Of a stretch of 64,000 nt of DNA, positions 43,195-52,851 are shown in pieces (positions within the stretch are counted from its first letter, which is position 1; the number at the start of each line of letters is the position of its first letter). Source of the stretch: Schauerella fraxinea (lineage in GTDB: Bacteria; Pseudomonadota; Gammaproteobacteria; Burkholderiales; Burkholderiaceae_B); NCBI GenBank assembly GCA_030849945.1, contig JAVDKK010000002.1, positions 62,001 through 126,000 on the forward strand. Direction: 5' to 3'. The notes beneath the pieces were generated by a model. The model ran no database searches and was not told where the DNA came from. It worked only from the letters and a program-made list of their open reading frames with translations. The position numbers were made by a program, and so were the translations under genes.

Positions 43195-45254
43195 GCCGCG
43201 GACTCCGAAACAGCGACCGAAAAACCGCCGGGCACATACGCTTGCGCCTCGGGAAACAAACCGCGGCGGATGCCCACCAGCGCGACCACGGCTTGCCCGC
43301 GCGCAGCGCTGTCGCGATCGATGGCGATCACACTGGCCAACGCGCGATCGATACACGCGAGGAGCGCCGGCGTCTGGCCTTCGCCTTGCGCCATCCGCGG
43401 ACGGTCGTGAAAGAACGTCGACAAACCGCGCAGGGCGGTCTGGATCGCAGGCCGCGCAGCGGGTAGGTCGTTCTTGATGCGTTGCAGATCGACGATGTCG
43501 CGGCCCACGCGCAAGTCTTTCAGCGCGTCGCTGGCGGCGGCTTTTTCGTTATCGGCGGTGAGGCCCAGGCGCATCTGCAAGAGGCCGATGCGATCGAGCA
43601 AGCGCGCGTTGAAGCTGCGGGCATCGGGCGCGCGTTCGGCGGCGGCGTAGCCCGACAGCGAATTCCAGTTGGCCGCCTGAATGCGGCGCGCGCTGGCCTG
43701 CACGCTGATCGAACGGAAGAGGGCGGCCACCAAGGCTGCCGAGCCCACGCCAATCACTTGTGCGGTGTACGTATCGAGAAACGAGACCAGATCGGCGGTT
43801 TGGGTGTCGTGCAAGGCGAGTGTGCCCAAAAAGCCGAACAGCATGGCCATGGCCTTGCCGAACACGGCCGGGCGCGCCAGGAACATGCCGAGCACCAGGC
43901 ACACCGGAAACATCGTCATGGCGAGCATCTCGAACGAATGCACGGCCGGCATGATGCCCAGCAGGTACAGGCCCGAAATCGGCATCGAGAGAATCGTGTA
44001 CGTGAGGAACTGCACGATGCCCGGCACGGGGTTGTCTTGCGACGCGAAGAAGCTGCTGAACACGGCGGCCATCAAGACTGCTGTGGCACCGTTGCTCCAG
44101 CCGGTAAAGATCCAGAACGTACACACGGCACTGATGGCGATGCCCGCGGCGATCGCCGAAAGAAAGGCGATGCCGTGGTCGCGGTGAAACACGTTGCGGG
44201 CCGACGGCAAGGGCTTTTCCTTGAGGGCACGGCGGCGGCCGCGCACGCCTGCCTGGATCGTGGCGCGCAGGGTGAGACAAGTACGATAAGTATCCATCAA
44301 CGCCAGCAAGCGTGCGCTCAAGCTGGTGAGCAGTGCGCCGCGCCAGTCGGTTGCCGCGTTCAGGGGCGGCGCGAGGGCCTGGATGGCGGCGCGCAATGCG
44401 GTGGTGTCTTCGGCGCTGGCATCGGTACCTTGTTCGAACCAGGCGTCTACGCGGGTCAGCACATCGGTCACGTCGCGCGGCAGCGCTTCGCCTGCGGGCG
44501 TCAACGCGATCAGCCGATCGTCGATCGCCGAGACGAGCGGCGTAAGCGTGGCCATGCTGTCCTGGATGGCGCGCACGGCGCGGGCGGTCCAGCGGATGTT
44601 GTTGGTGTCGTAGGGAACATGGGTGGAGAGCACGCGCAATTGTGTGATGTCGTTGGCGAGCGTGCGGCGCTCCTTGCGGCGGCGTTCGTCGGTGGCGCGC
44701 AAGAGCGTGTCGCCAATCCAGCTGCGCGCATCCTTCAAGGTGCGATCCAGCCCGGCCAGCACGATAGGTGCCACACTGCGCGGCAGGATCAGCGTGTGAA
44801 CCAGCGTGGCGCACAGGATGCCGAGCGAGATTTCCTCAACGCGTGCCAGGCCGGTGTCGAATACGGCCTCGGGCGCCAGCACACTCGGAAAACCGATCAT
44901 TGCGGCGGTATAGCCGGCCAACATGAACAGATAGCCGCGCGGGGTGCGGTCGAGCACCGAGAAATACACGCACACGCCCACCCACAACACCATGGCGCCG
45001 GTCATCAGCACGGGCGCGTTGGAGAGCAGGGGGACGAGATACACGACGACCGCACAGCCGGTAAACGTGCCGATCAAGCGATACACCGCTTTTGAGCGCA
45101 CGGCGCCGGCGAAGGGCTGCGAGACGATGTACGCCGTCGTCATCGACCAGAACGGCCGGGGCAGACCGATCCGGTACGAAACGTACAACGCGAGCAAAGC
45201 GCCCGCGTAGCATTTGAGAGAGAAGATCGCCTCTTCGGCGGTAAACGGTTTCAT
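43191..45254 (-). CDS. aaeB: FUSC family inner membrane efflux pump (AaeB-like)
   Basis: 687 residues with two blocks of membrane helices (about 20-190 and 360-510) separated by soluble regions, the layout of the fusaric acid resistance/AaeB family. LYVSYRIGLPRPFWSMTTAYIVSQPFAGAVRSKAVYRLIGTFTG is the conserved N-terminal core. The start at 45254 is used because it lines up with family N-termini; an upstream reading to 45305 is not supported. Substrates of relatives include fusaric acid and hydroxybenzoates; here unknown. A MarR regulator gene lies 13 bp upstream. Confidence 0.9.
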   Translation of the reverse strand: MKPFTAEEAIFSLKCYAGALLALYVSYRIGLPRPFWSMTTAYIVSQPFAGAVRSKAVYRLIGTFTGCAVVVYLVPLLSNAPVLMTGAMVLWVGVCVYFSVLDRTPRGYLFMLAGYTAAMIGFPSVLAPEAVFDTGLARVEEISLGILCATLVHTLILPRSVAPIVLAGLDRTLKDARSWIGDTLLRATDERRRKERRTLANDITQLRVLSTHVPYDTNNIRWTARAVRAIQDSMATLTPLVSAIDDRLIALTPAGEALPRDVTDVLTRVDAWFEQGTDASAEDTTALRAAIQALAPPLNAATDWRGALLTSLSARLLALMDTYRTCLTLRATIQAGVRGRRRALKEKPLPSARNVFHRDHGIAFLSAIAAGIAISAVCTFWIFTGWSNGATAVLMAAVFSSFFASQDNPVPGIVQFLTYTILSMPISGLYLLGIMPAVHSFEMLAMTMFPVCLVLGMFLARPAVFGKAMAMLFGFLGTLALHDTQTADLVSFLDTYTAQVIGVGSAALVAALFRSISVQASARRIQAANWNSLSGYAAAERAPDARSFNARLLDRIGLLQMRLGLTADNEKAAASDALKDLRVGRDIVDLQRIKNDLPAARPAIQTALRGLSTFFHDRPRMAQGEGQTPALLACIDRALASVIAIDRDSAARGQAVVALVGIRRGLFPEAQAYVPGGFSVAVSESAA

Positions 45255-45267
45255 GGCAAGGTGAAAA

Positions 45268-45744
45268 TTAGGTCGAGGGGGTGCCTGTATCCAACATGGC
45301 GGCACTGCGCCCGAGCGTGCATTTGAGTGACTCGAGCACGCGCAGCGCAGTCTTCAGATCGCTCGCATCGATGTCGGCAAAAAGCGTCCGGCGCAGTTGC
45401 ACAAGCAATGCTTCGATCTGTACGCGCTGAGCGTTGCCGGCAGGGGTGAGGTGCAACGTCTTGGCGCGCCGGTCGTTGGCGTCTTCCTTGCGTTGCATGA
45501 GGCCTGCCGCGACCAACTGATCGAGAATGCGCACCAGCGACGGACCTTCCACGCCCAGGGCTTCGGCAAGCGCGCCTTGGCGCACCCCGTCGCCCAGACG
45601 GCCGGTCATGACGATGGGCCAGGCCGTGGCCTGCGATAAGCCAAGATCGGCCAGCGCGCGATCGGCAACGCCGCGATAAGCTCGGGAAACCACGAGAAGA
45701 TTGGCGGTCATGGCGCTGAGGTCGGAATCGGATGGCGTGTTCAT
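45268..45744 (-). CDS. MarR family transcriptional regulator of the efflux operon
   Basis: 158 residues with a winged helix-turn-helix (ALAEALGVEGPSLVRILDQLVAAGLMQRKEDANDRRAKTLHLTPAG). MarR proteins usually repress nearby efflux genes and release DNA when an aromatic ligand binds. It is the first gene of the same strand run as the aaeBXA-nodT operon and its own promoter holds a strong dyad (see 45756-45787). The arrangement points to autorepression. Confidence 0.9.
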   Translation of the reverse strand: MNTPSDSDLSAMTANLLVVSRAYRGVADRALADLGLSQATAWPIVMTGRLGDGVRQGALAEALGVEGPSLVRILDQLVAAGLMQRKEDANDRRAKTLHLTPAGNAQRVQIEALLVQLRRTLFADIDASDLKTALRVLESLKCTLGRSAAMLDTGTPST

Positions 45745-45755
45745 GACTGCATTGT

Positions 45756-45787
45756 AGCCTATTTATTAGCATCCTATCTAATAGGCT
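45756..45787. promoter_or_regulatory. Dyad operator upstream of marR and the efflux operon
   Basis: Outer arms AGCCTATT and AATAGGCT are perfect, 16 bases apart, and inside lies a second dyad TATTAG-N8-CTAATA. It lies 12 bp upstream of the marR start, so promoter overlap is likely. It fits a MarR-type operator, though binding is inferred. Confidence 0.7.
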
Positions 45788-45941
45788 TGAAATAAAAGGC
45801 AAACGTGCCTAATTTTCGTGGGCCGCATACAGCGAGGGCTGCCTTGCCCTTCGGCACTCTTGCGGTGAGGGGGTTGATCGCGGCGGCGCTCGAGCGCCGC
45901 CGCATCCCAACGCTTGAACGACCACCGGACCAAACTCCGCA

Positions 45942-45977
45942 AAGCCTTTCCGCCACGATGACGTGGCGGAAAGGCTT
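45942..45977. terminator. Long hairpin at the end of the trehalose/glucan cluster
   Basis: A 16-bp perfect stem (AAGCCTTTCCGCCACG and its complement) with a four-base loop, beginning within ten bases of the treY stop. The T-rich tract (TATTTTTCT) follows on the plus strand; on the minus strand the tail is only TTTGC. It probably ends the treY transcript and blocks read-through from the other side. Confidence 0.75.
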
Positions 45978-45983
45978 ATTTTT

Positions 45984-48653
45984 CTACTTTGCTCGCACCA
46001 GCACGGCAACCGGCCAGTCGGCAAGCAAGCTCGCCACCGGCACCACGCCGTCGGCCGCCACGTGACGGTCGCACCCATTGATAATGTCAGTGAGCCCGGT
46101 TCCCGCCAGATCTAGCGGCAGCGTAATGGTGGTGTCACCCCAGAAATCGGGATCGATGGCAGGCACCACACCTTCGGGCGCAGCGTGATCGATACCGGCC
46201 GCCGCCAGTCGCGGCACCACCACGATCACGGTTTCGCCGTCGTGCACGCGCGCAAAGGCGAGCACATGACGCGAATGCGTGCCTTCGGCATGCAAGGGGA
46301 TATAGCGGCCGTGCTCGAAGATTTCCGGCTGCGCGCGACGCAGTTGCAACACGCGATACCACACGGCTTGCTTGATGCGACCATCGTGCCAGTCGCGCAA
46401 CAAGGTGGCGTCCGTTACGCTGCCGTCCTGCAGCGCCTTCAAGCCGGCTTCGCGCGCCTCGAAATCGACGGGCCGACGATTGTCCGGATCGACCAGACTG
46501 AAGTCCCAGAACTCGGTGCCTTGGTAATTATCCGGAATGCCCGGCGAGGTGAGCCGCAACACGGTTTGCGTCAGGCTGTTGATCGCGCCGGCCGCGGCGA
46601 TCTCGCGCACGAAAACCGCCAAGTCGCTTGCCGGGGAGTCGGCACCCTCGGTATTCAAGAGGCGGTCGAGCAGACGCTGGCAGCTTTTCTCGTACTGCTC
46701 GTCAGGCGAAATCCAACTGCTGCGCAGCTTGGCTTCACGCACCGACTTGAGTTGCCATTGCGCCACGCGCTCGCCAAAGGCTTTCAGTCCTTCGGGATCG
46801 TCGGCCGTGAGATCCAGCGGCCACGCGCCGATCAAGGTCTGATAAAGCATGTAGCGATCGCCGCCGCTGATGCCGTCGCGGTCGCGGGCGTCGTCATGCC
46901 GCTCGAACCAGCGCAGCACGGTTTCGCGCCAGCGGACCGGCATTTCGCTCAACACGGCCAGGCGCGCACGCACGTCTTCACCGCGTTTGTGATCGTGGGT
47001 GGCCGTGGTGAGCATGGCCTGCGGCGCATGCGCCGCGCGCTCGGCGCTATGGGCGTGAAAGGCCTCCGGCTCGAGTGCAAACACGTCCGGATCGGACCCC
47101 ACATCATTGACCGAGATCAGGCGGCCGTACTGGTAGAAGGTGGTGTCTTCCAGCGATTTGGCGGCCAGCGGCGGGGTGAGCTGCTGAAAGCGGCGGATGG
47201 CTTTTTGACGCAAGGTGCGTTGCGCCGGATCGGTGATCGATCCTGGGGCGTCGCCGCCCAGCCAGGCGGCCAGCACGTCCAGCAGCGGCCGGTCGTCGCC
47301 ATCATGCTCATCGGCCATACGCGTGCGGGCGCGCGCCAGAATCGCATTGAAGCGTTCGACATCGCCACCCGCGCGGCCGGCATCGTCTACATAAGTGCGA
47401 TACACCGGAAACGCGAGCAGCAGTTCCCACAGCGCGCGTTGCAACGCTTCACGTGAGTAGTCGCGCGTGGCAGTGCTGCTGCGCGCGATGGCATGCAGGG
47501 CATTGACCGTGGCGTTGCGTTCGACCGGGAAGTGACGTTGCAGCATCAACTCGCGAGCGTCGCGCCACACCGTCATCACCGAGCGGTTATCGCCCGACAG
47601 CCGCTCCCACAGCGCGGTGAGCGCCGGCTCGCCATGGGGATCGTGCAGTACCGCGCCCACTTGCGCCATGAAGTCGTAACCCGTGGTGCCATGCACTCGC
47701 CACCGGTCGTCGAGTGTCTCGTCGTGCGCAAGAATCTTTTCGATCAGCAGCCATGCCGGCGTGCGGGGCAACGCGGTCGGCCGCGCATCCATACGAGCGT
47801 CCAAGGCCGCGCGCAACCGTGCGCAATAGGCGATGGGATCGGCCAGGCCATCCACGTGGTCGATGCGAACGCCATCGATCAGGCCTTCGCTATACAGCCG
47901 CAACGTGAGTTCGTGCACAGCGTCGAACACGTCAGGGTCTTCAACGCGCACGCCGACCAACTCGCTCACTTCGAAGAAACGGCGCCAGTTGATTTCTTCC
48001 GGCGCGCACTTCCACCATGCCAGGCGGTAATGCTGGCGTTCGATCAGGGCATGCAAGGCGTCGCGCCCTTCGGGCGTGGCAGGATCGTGCGTGGCCAATA
48101 CGGTATCGCGCGAGTCGGCCATCGGCAACGTGCCCGGCGCGATCGGGTAGGGATTGCCGTAAACGTCGAGCCGATAGCGGTTGTCTTCATGCACCAGCTT
48201 GATATGGCCGTCGGCCAGCGCCTGACCATAGGGGTCACCCAGAAAAGGCGCGAGGATTTTGTTGTGCAACGCCTGATCGGCCGGGGCCCAATCGATGTCG
48301 AACCATTCGGCATAAGGGCTGGCCAAGCCGTTTTCCCACACATCCCACCACCAGGCATTGCTGGCGTGCGTGGCCATGTGATTGGGCACGATATCCAGGA
48401 TCAATCCCATGCCATGCTCGCGCAATGCGGCAACCAATCGGTGCAGCGCGGCTTCGCCGCCCAGTTCCGGATTGATGACGGCGTGATCGGTGACGTCGTA
48501 ACCGTGCGTGGAGCCTTTGCGGGCGGTGGACAGCGGCGAGGCGTAAAGATGGCTGATGCCCAAGGCCGCGTAATAAGGCACGCGGCGGCATGCGTCGTCG
48601 AGGGTGAAATCGGCGTGAAACTGCAGCCGGGCGGCGGCGCACGGTAACGTCAT
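45984..48653 (-). CDS. treY: Malto-oligosyltrehalose synthase (TreY)
   Basis: 889 residues from MTLPCAAARLQFH at 48653, a GH13 enzyme that turns the reducing end of alpha-1,4-glucans into a trehalosyl unit. Family features are visible: YYAALGISHLYASPLSTARKGSTHGYDVTDHAVINPELGG near the N-terminus, LDIVPNHMATH, DGVRIDHVDGLADP with the nucleophile Asp, LLIEKILAHDE with the acid/base Glu, and TTATHDHKRGEDVRARLAVLSE. The start overlaps the MalQ stop as ATGA. TreZ, three genes earlier in the path, then releases trehalose. Confidence 0.94.
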   Translation of the reverse strand: MTLPCAAARLQFHADFTLDDACRRVPYYAALGISHLYASPLSTARKGSTHGYDVTDHAVINPELGGEAALHRLVAALREHGMGLILDIVPNHMATHASNAWWWDVWENGLASPYAEWFDIDWAPADQALHNKILAPFLGDPYGQALADGHIKLVHEDNRYRLDVYGNPYPIAPGTLPMADSRDTVLATHDPATPEGRDALHALIERQHYRLAWWKCAPEEINWRRFFEVSELVGVRVEDPDVFDAVHELTLRLYSEGLIDGVRIDHVDGLADPIAYCARLRAALDARMDARPTALPRTPAWLLIEKILAHDETLDDRWRVHGTTGYDFMAQVGAVLHDPHGEPALTALWERLSGDNRSVMTVWRDARELMLQRHFPVERNATVNALHAIARSSTATRDYSREALQRALWELLLAFPVYRTYVDDAGRAGGDVERFNAILARARTRMADEHDGDDRPLLDVLAAWLGGDAPGSITDPAQRTLRQKAIRRFQQLTPPLAAKSLEDTTFYQYGRLISVNDVGSDPDVFALEPEAFHAHSAERAAHAPQAMLTTATHDHKRGEDVRARLAVLSEMPVRWRETVLRWFERHDDARDRDGISGGDRYMLYQTLIGAWPLDLTADDPEGLKAFGERVAQWQLKSVREAKLRSSWISPDEQYEKSCQRLLDRLLNTEGADSPASDLAVFVREIAAAGAINSLTQTVLRLTSPGIPDNYQGTEFWDFSLVDPDNRRPVDFEAREAGLKALQDGSVTDATLLRDWHDGRIKQAVWYRVLQLRRAQPEIFEHGRYIPLHAEGTHSRHVLAFARVHDGETVIVVVPRLAAAGIDHAAPEGVVPAIDPDFWGDTTITLPLDLAGTGLTDIINGCDRHVAADGVVPVASLLADWPVAVLVRAK

Positions 48654-51016
48654 GATTGGCTCCGGGCTTGATGAATGGCGGCGACGCGGTCTTGCACGTC
48701 GGTTGCATCGAAAAGGGTGAGGGCGGCGACCGGCAGACGTTGCACCCAATTGGGGTGTTCGTCGATGGTGCCGGGAATATTGGGTTGCTCGTTGAGGGCC
48801 AGCAGATCCTCGAGCGGCACGACGACGAGCGGTGCCGGACCTTGCGAGGTGAATTCGAGAATCGCAGCGACGGGCGGCGAATCGGGGGCGTCAGCGGGCG
48901 GGTGGCGCAAGAGCGCACCGGTGCTTTCCAATGCGGCGCGCAAGGCTTGCTTGTCGGCCTCGCGCGTCTCGCGTTGCGCCGATTCGGTGTCGTTGGGGCC
49001 GAAAAGATTGAGCTTGGCGCGCCATTCGATATCGCGGCCGCGCCACCAGCCTGGGATCGTCGGCAAATCGTGGGTGGTGGTCATGGCCATCGCGGCATCG
49101 GACCACTGCGTGGCGGGGATGAATGCGCCATCTTCATCGCGTTCGAACCACAGTACCGTCATACCGAGCATGCCGGCGCGCGCGATACGTTCGTTGAATC
49201 CATCGGGTACCGTGCCCAGGTTTTCGCCCACGACGATGGCATCGTGACGCCAGGCTTCCAGCGCAATCAAGCGCAGCATGTCGTCGATCGGGTAGCGCAG
49301 ATAAGCGCCATCGCCGGCATCGGCGCCTTTGGGCACAAGCCAGGTGCGCTGCAAGCCGAGCACGTGGTCGATCCGGATGCCGCCGGCATGTTCGAGCACG
49401 GCGCGCAGCATTTCGATGAATGCCGCATAGCCGTTGGCGTACATGGCCACGGGAGAGAAGGCCGTCAGCCCCCAATTTTGGCCTAGCGGGTTGTACACAT
49501 CGGGCGGCGCACCTGGCGAGAGCCCTTGCAGCACATCCTCTTGCCGGCTCCAGGCGTGACTGCCGCCGGGATCGGTGCCCACCGCCAAATCGGCGATGAG
49601 GCCGATGCCCATGCCGCGCTCGCGCGCGCACGCCTGCGCGGCCGCCAGACCGTCTGCTGCGAGCCATTGCGCGAAAGCAAAGAAGGTCACGTCGCGGGCA
49701 TGGTCACGCGCAAATGCGGCCACGGCGCGGCTGGCCGGATCGCGTAGGGCGTCGGGCCAGTGTTGCCATGGCAAGGGCTCGCCCGCCCGCGCGCGTTCGG
49801 TTTGAATCGCTTCAAAGACGGCGTGGCGCTCCAACGCTTCGCCACCCCGTTCGCGAAACGCGTCGAACGCAACATGCCGCGCGTCATGCGGGCTATCGAT
49901 CCAGCCGTCGAATAGATGACGCAGCACGCGCCATCGTGCGGCACCGGCTGCGGGCCAATCGATCTGGTCGCGGGCGTCCAATTCGGCCAACGTGTCGGTC
50001 AGCCCCAGGTCGGCGACGGCTTGCCTGACCGCCTCTTGCCCAAATTGGCGCGCGGGATCGGCAAACAGGCCGTTGAGCAACAGGCGACTCGACGGGCTGT
50101 ATGGGCTATAGCGCGAAGGGTCGGCGCCAAACATCGCATGCACCGGGCTGATTGCCAAGGCTTCGGCGCCCCGTTCGGCGGCCGCGGCGGCAAGTTCGGT
50201 AAGCGCTGAGAAATCGCCAAACCCGCCCGACGCCGACGCATCGGCGTGCCGCAGGCTATACACCTGCGCAGCCGGCCCCCAGGCGCGTGCCTTCGGATGC
50301 GTGAGCCGTTCGGCCACGCTCGGGCAATGGGTGGGGGCGACGGCAATGGCCACTTCCGCATCGCCGATATGCGCCACGTAATATCCCGGCTCGGCGACCG
50401 GCGCCAGCTGGATCGCGCCATCGGCAGAGCGCTCGGCGCGTCCTTCGGCGATTTTTACGGAATGGGTGGCGGCGCTGTCATCGAACAGGCCGCCTTCCGA
50501 CGACGCGAACAGATTGGCTTCCGAGTCGGCAAAGAGACCGGCATCGGTGCTCGAAAAAAGCGCGGTATCGTTTTCCGAATCGACATCGGCATCGACATCG
50601 GCATCGGGCTTGTCATCGGCAGTCGCCTGCGCACCATCGGCATCCGCATCTGCATGCGACGTCGCGCGGTTGGGCGCATCGACGGGGCTCACGCTGTTGC
50701 GCGCTGCTTTGCCGCCATCTGCGCGGCGAAACAACGTATAGGGTCCGGCATCGACGCCGGTGATCACGATCGGGGTATTCACTGTGGCGATCACCAAGGC
50801 CGGGGTCGCCCCGCCTTGCGCCGCCGTCAGTTTTTTGCGGCTCGCCTGTACGCTGTCGTCGTCATCAGCCGGCAAGCCGAGCGCCGCCAAGAGCGTACGC
50901 AACGCCGCGGGTGCGACGGTTTGCGGCTTGCCGCGGGCATCGTCCCAATGCACCAGCAAGCCGGCTTGCTCGGCAAGCGCGATCAACGCGGCATCGTCCG
51001 CGTCTGGATGAGTCAT
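48650..51016 (-). CDS. malQ: 4-alpha-glucanotransferase (MalQ, amylomaltase) with an acidic repeat insert
   Basis: 788 residues, GH77 type. The core begins near residue 235 (QVYSLRHADASASGGFGDFSALTELAAAAAERGAEALAISPVHAMF) and contains the GGIRIDHVLGLQRTWLVPKGA nucleophile region, VVGENLGTVPDG acid/base and TTTHDLPTIPGWW third acid. It transfers glucan segments between chains. GGAG lies seven bases before the ATG. In the N-terminal domain a 71-residue insert (about 112-182) is very acidic and ends with four octapeptide repeats of the LFxxSE kind at 151-182. That insert is not typical of MalQ. Confidence 0.9.
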   Translation of the reverse strand: MTHPDADDAALIALAEQAGLLVHWDDARGKPQTVAPAALRTLLAALGLPADDDDSVQASRKKLTAAQGGATPALVIATVNTPIVITGVDAGPYTLFRRADGGKAARNSVSPVDAPNRATSHADADADGAQATADDKPDADVDADVDSENDTALFSSTDAGLFADSEANLFASSEGGLFDDSAATHSVKIAEGRAERSADGAIQLAPVAEPGYYVAHIGDAEVAIAVAPTHCPSVAERLTHPKARAWGPAAQVYSLRHADASASGGFGDFSALTELAAAAAERGAEALAISPVHAMFGADPSRYSPYSPSSRLLLNGLFADPARQFGQEAVRQAVADLGLTDTLAELDARDQIDWPAAGAARWRVLRHLFDGWIDSPHDARHVAFDAFRERGGEALERHAVFEAIQTERARAGEPLPWQHWPDALRDPASRAVAAFARDHARDVTFFAFAQWLAADGLAAAQACARERGMGIGLIADLAVGTDPGGSHAWSRQEDVLQGLSPGAPPDVYNPLGQNWGLTAFSPVAMYANGYAAFIEMLRAVLEHAGGIRIDHVLGLQRTWLVPKGADAGDGAYLRYPIDDMLRLIALEAWRHDAIVVGENLGTVPDGFNERIARAGMLGMTVLWFERDEDGAFIPATQWSDAAMAMTTTHDLPTIPGWWRGRDIEWRAKLNLFGPNDTESAQRETREADKQALRAALESTGALLRHPPADAPDSPPVAAILEFTSQGPAPLVVVPLEDLLALNEQPNIPGTIDEHPNWVQRLPVAALTLFDATDVQDRVAAIHQARSQS
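50471..50566 (-). repeat. Four 24-bp units encoding an LF octapeptide repeat in MalQ
   Basis: The encoded octapeptides are TALFSSTD, AGLFADSE, ANLFASSE and GGLFDDSA. Each keeps the LF pair followed by acidic or serine residues. Confidence 0.75.
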
Positions 51017-51051
51017 GGTGGCTCCGAGTAAGCGAGTAGGGATCTTGGGCG

Positions 51052-52851
51052 TCAGGGCGCGGAAGGCGCACGCAATAACGCAACGGTCGTGCCCGCAAGA
51101 AGCTGCACCGAACGCAGCGCGGCATCAGCGCCCGCGCGGCTTTCGAACAGCACTTCGGCTTCGGCGTCGTAGTCGTCACTGAGCTTTTCACCGGACACCG
51201 GTTCGGTACCCAAATTGGTGAAAATTGCGAGTGTGCTGCCGTCACCCAACAACCAGCGGGCCGATACGGCGTGGCTACCCAGCACTTGCGCGCCGAGGGA
51301 TGTCGCGCCGGCCAGATGGGGAGCAATACGCGTACGACGCAGACCCAGCAAATGGCGGTAGAGATCGAGCCACGTCGACGCATTCGGCGCACCCTGCGCA
51401 TCATCGTCACGCGATCGTTCATACGTCGACGGCTCGTTGGGATCGGGAATCTTGGCCTGCGCGGCCTCATCCTCGAATTCGTGCAGCCCGGCAAACTCGC
51501 GCCGACGGCCTTCACGCACGGCTTTTACCAGCTCGGCATCGCTGTGACTCGTGAAGTAGAGGAAGGGCGTTTCTACGCCGCGCTCTTCGCCCATGAAAAT
51601 CAAGGGAATGTGGGGACACAGCAATTGCATCGCCACTGCCGCGTTCAAGGCTTCATGATCAGGCGGTGCCAGCGAGATCAGGCGCTCGCCCAACGCGCGG
51701 TTGCCGACTTGATCGTGATTCTGCAAGAACAAAACGAAGGCCGTGGGGCGCAGCCGATGGCTCGGCGTGCCGCGTGGCTCGCCTTTGCGCATTTTGGACG
51801 GCTCGCCTTGAAACACGAAACCCTCGCCCAATACGCGGGCGAGTTTCTCGGCCGGCGCATCGGCGTAGTCGATGTAATAGGCATTGGTTTCGCCGGTGAG
51901 CAGGTGATGCACCACGTGATGGGCATCGTCGTTCCACTGCGCATCGAAACCGTTATCCAAATGGCTGGCGATGTTGTCGTCGTTCTCCAGTACCAGATGC
52001 ACCAAACGGTCTTCGCCGATATGACTGCGCACGAACGCTGCCATTTCAGGCAACCAATCGGGTTCAGCAATGGCGTGCACGGCATCCAGGCGCAAGCCGT
52101 CGAAGCGATATTCGGCCAGCCAATACAACGCGTTTTCGGCAAAGAATTTACGTACGGGATCTTTGCGGAAGTCGATCGCCGGACCCCACGGCGTTTGCGT
52201 GTCTTCGGTAAAGAAGTCGCGTGCGTAAGCATTCAGATAGTTGCCGTCCGGGCCGAAGTGGTTATAGACCACATCCAGAAACACCATCAGGCCTAATCCA
52301 TGCGCCGTGTCGATCATGCGTTTCAGATCGTCGGGTGTGCCGTAGGCGGTGTCGGGGGCATACGGCAGTACGCCGTCATAGCCCCAATTGCGCGCACCCG
52401 GAAAGTCGGCAATCGGCATCAATTCGACTGCAGTCACGCCCAAGGCAGCGAGCTCGGGCAGGCGCTTGGCGATACCGTTGAAACCGCCGCACAGGCCCGG
52501 GTGCAATTCGTACAACACTGTTTCTTCGAATGGACGGCCACGCCACTCGGGATGCTGCCACGCGAAGGCGTCCGGCGCGGTCACCAGGCTGGCGTCATGC
52601 ACATCGCCATCCTGCAAGCGCGAGGCGGGATCGGGCACGGCCAGATCGCCGTCGATGCGAAAACGATAGCGGGCGCCAGCGGCGCAGGTGGCCTGGGCCA
52701 CGAAGTCGCCATTGGCCTCGCGCGTCATGGCAGCAGGCGCGCCGTCGTCGATGATCACATCGACCTGCGTCGCATTGGGCGCCCAAAAGCGGAATTGGGT
52801 GGTGCCGTCGGGGCGCGCAGTGGCGCCGTAGGTGGGAACAAAAGTACTCAT
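51052..52851 (-). CDS. treZ: Malto-oligosyltrehalose trehalohydrolase (TreZ)
   Basis: 599 residues with an N-terminal CBM48-like sheet domain (FRFWAPNATQVDVIIDDG) and a GH13 barrel. YDGVLPYAPDTAYGTPDDLKRMID is the family signature, GLRLDAVHAI carries the nucleophile Asp, LVLENDDN the acid/base Glu and LQNHDQVGNRALG the third acid. It cuts the terminal trehalose from the product of TreY. The start overlaps the GlgX stop by ATGA. Confidence 0.94.
   Translation of the reverse strand: MSTFVPTYGATARPDGTTQFRFWAPNATQVDVIIDDGAPAAMTREANGDFVAQATCAAGARYRFRIDGDLAVPDPASRLQDGDVHDASLVTAPDAFAWQHPEWRGRPFEETVLYELHPGLCGGFNGIAKRLPELAALGVTAVELMPIADFPGARNWGYDGVLPYAPDTAYGTPDDLKRMIDTAHGLGLMVFLDVVYNHFGPDGNYLNAYARDFFTEDTQTPWGPAIDFRKDPVRKFFAENALYWLAEYRFDGLRLDAVHAIAEPDWLPEMAAFVRSHIGEDRLVHLVLENDDNIASHLDNGFDAQWNDDAHHVVHHLLTGETNAYYIDYADAPAEKLARVLGEGFVFQGEPSKMRKGEPRGTPSHRLRPTAFVLFLQNHDQVGNRALGERLISLAPPDHEALNAAVAMQLLCPHIPLIFMGEERGVETPFLYFTSHSDAELVKAVREGRRREFAGLHEFEDEAAQAKIPDPNEPSTYERSRDDDAQGAPNASTWLDLYRHLLGLRRTRIAPHLAGATSLGAQVLGSHAVSARWLLGDGSTLAIFTNLGTEPVSGEKLSDDYDAEAEVLFESRAGADAALRSVQLLAGTTVALLRAPSAP

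Noticed and set aside
43482..45095. 537-residue plus-strand frame opposite the FUSC pump
   Set aside because: Antisense; composition rich in His, Gln and Arg with no family features, while the minus strand encodes a clear membrane transporter.
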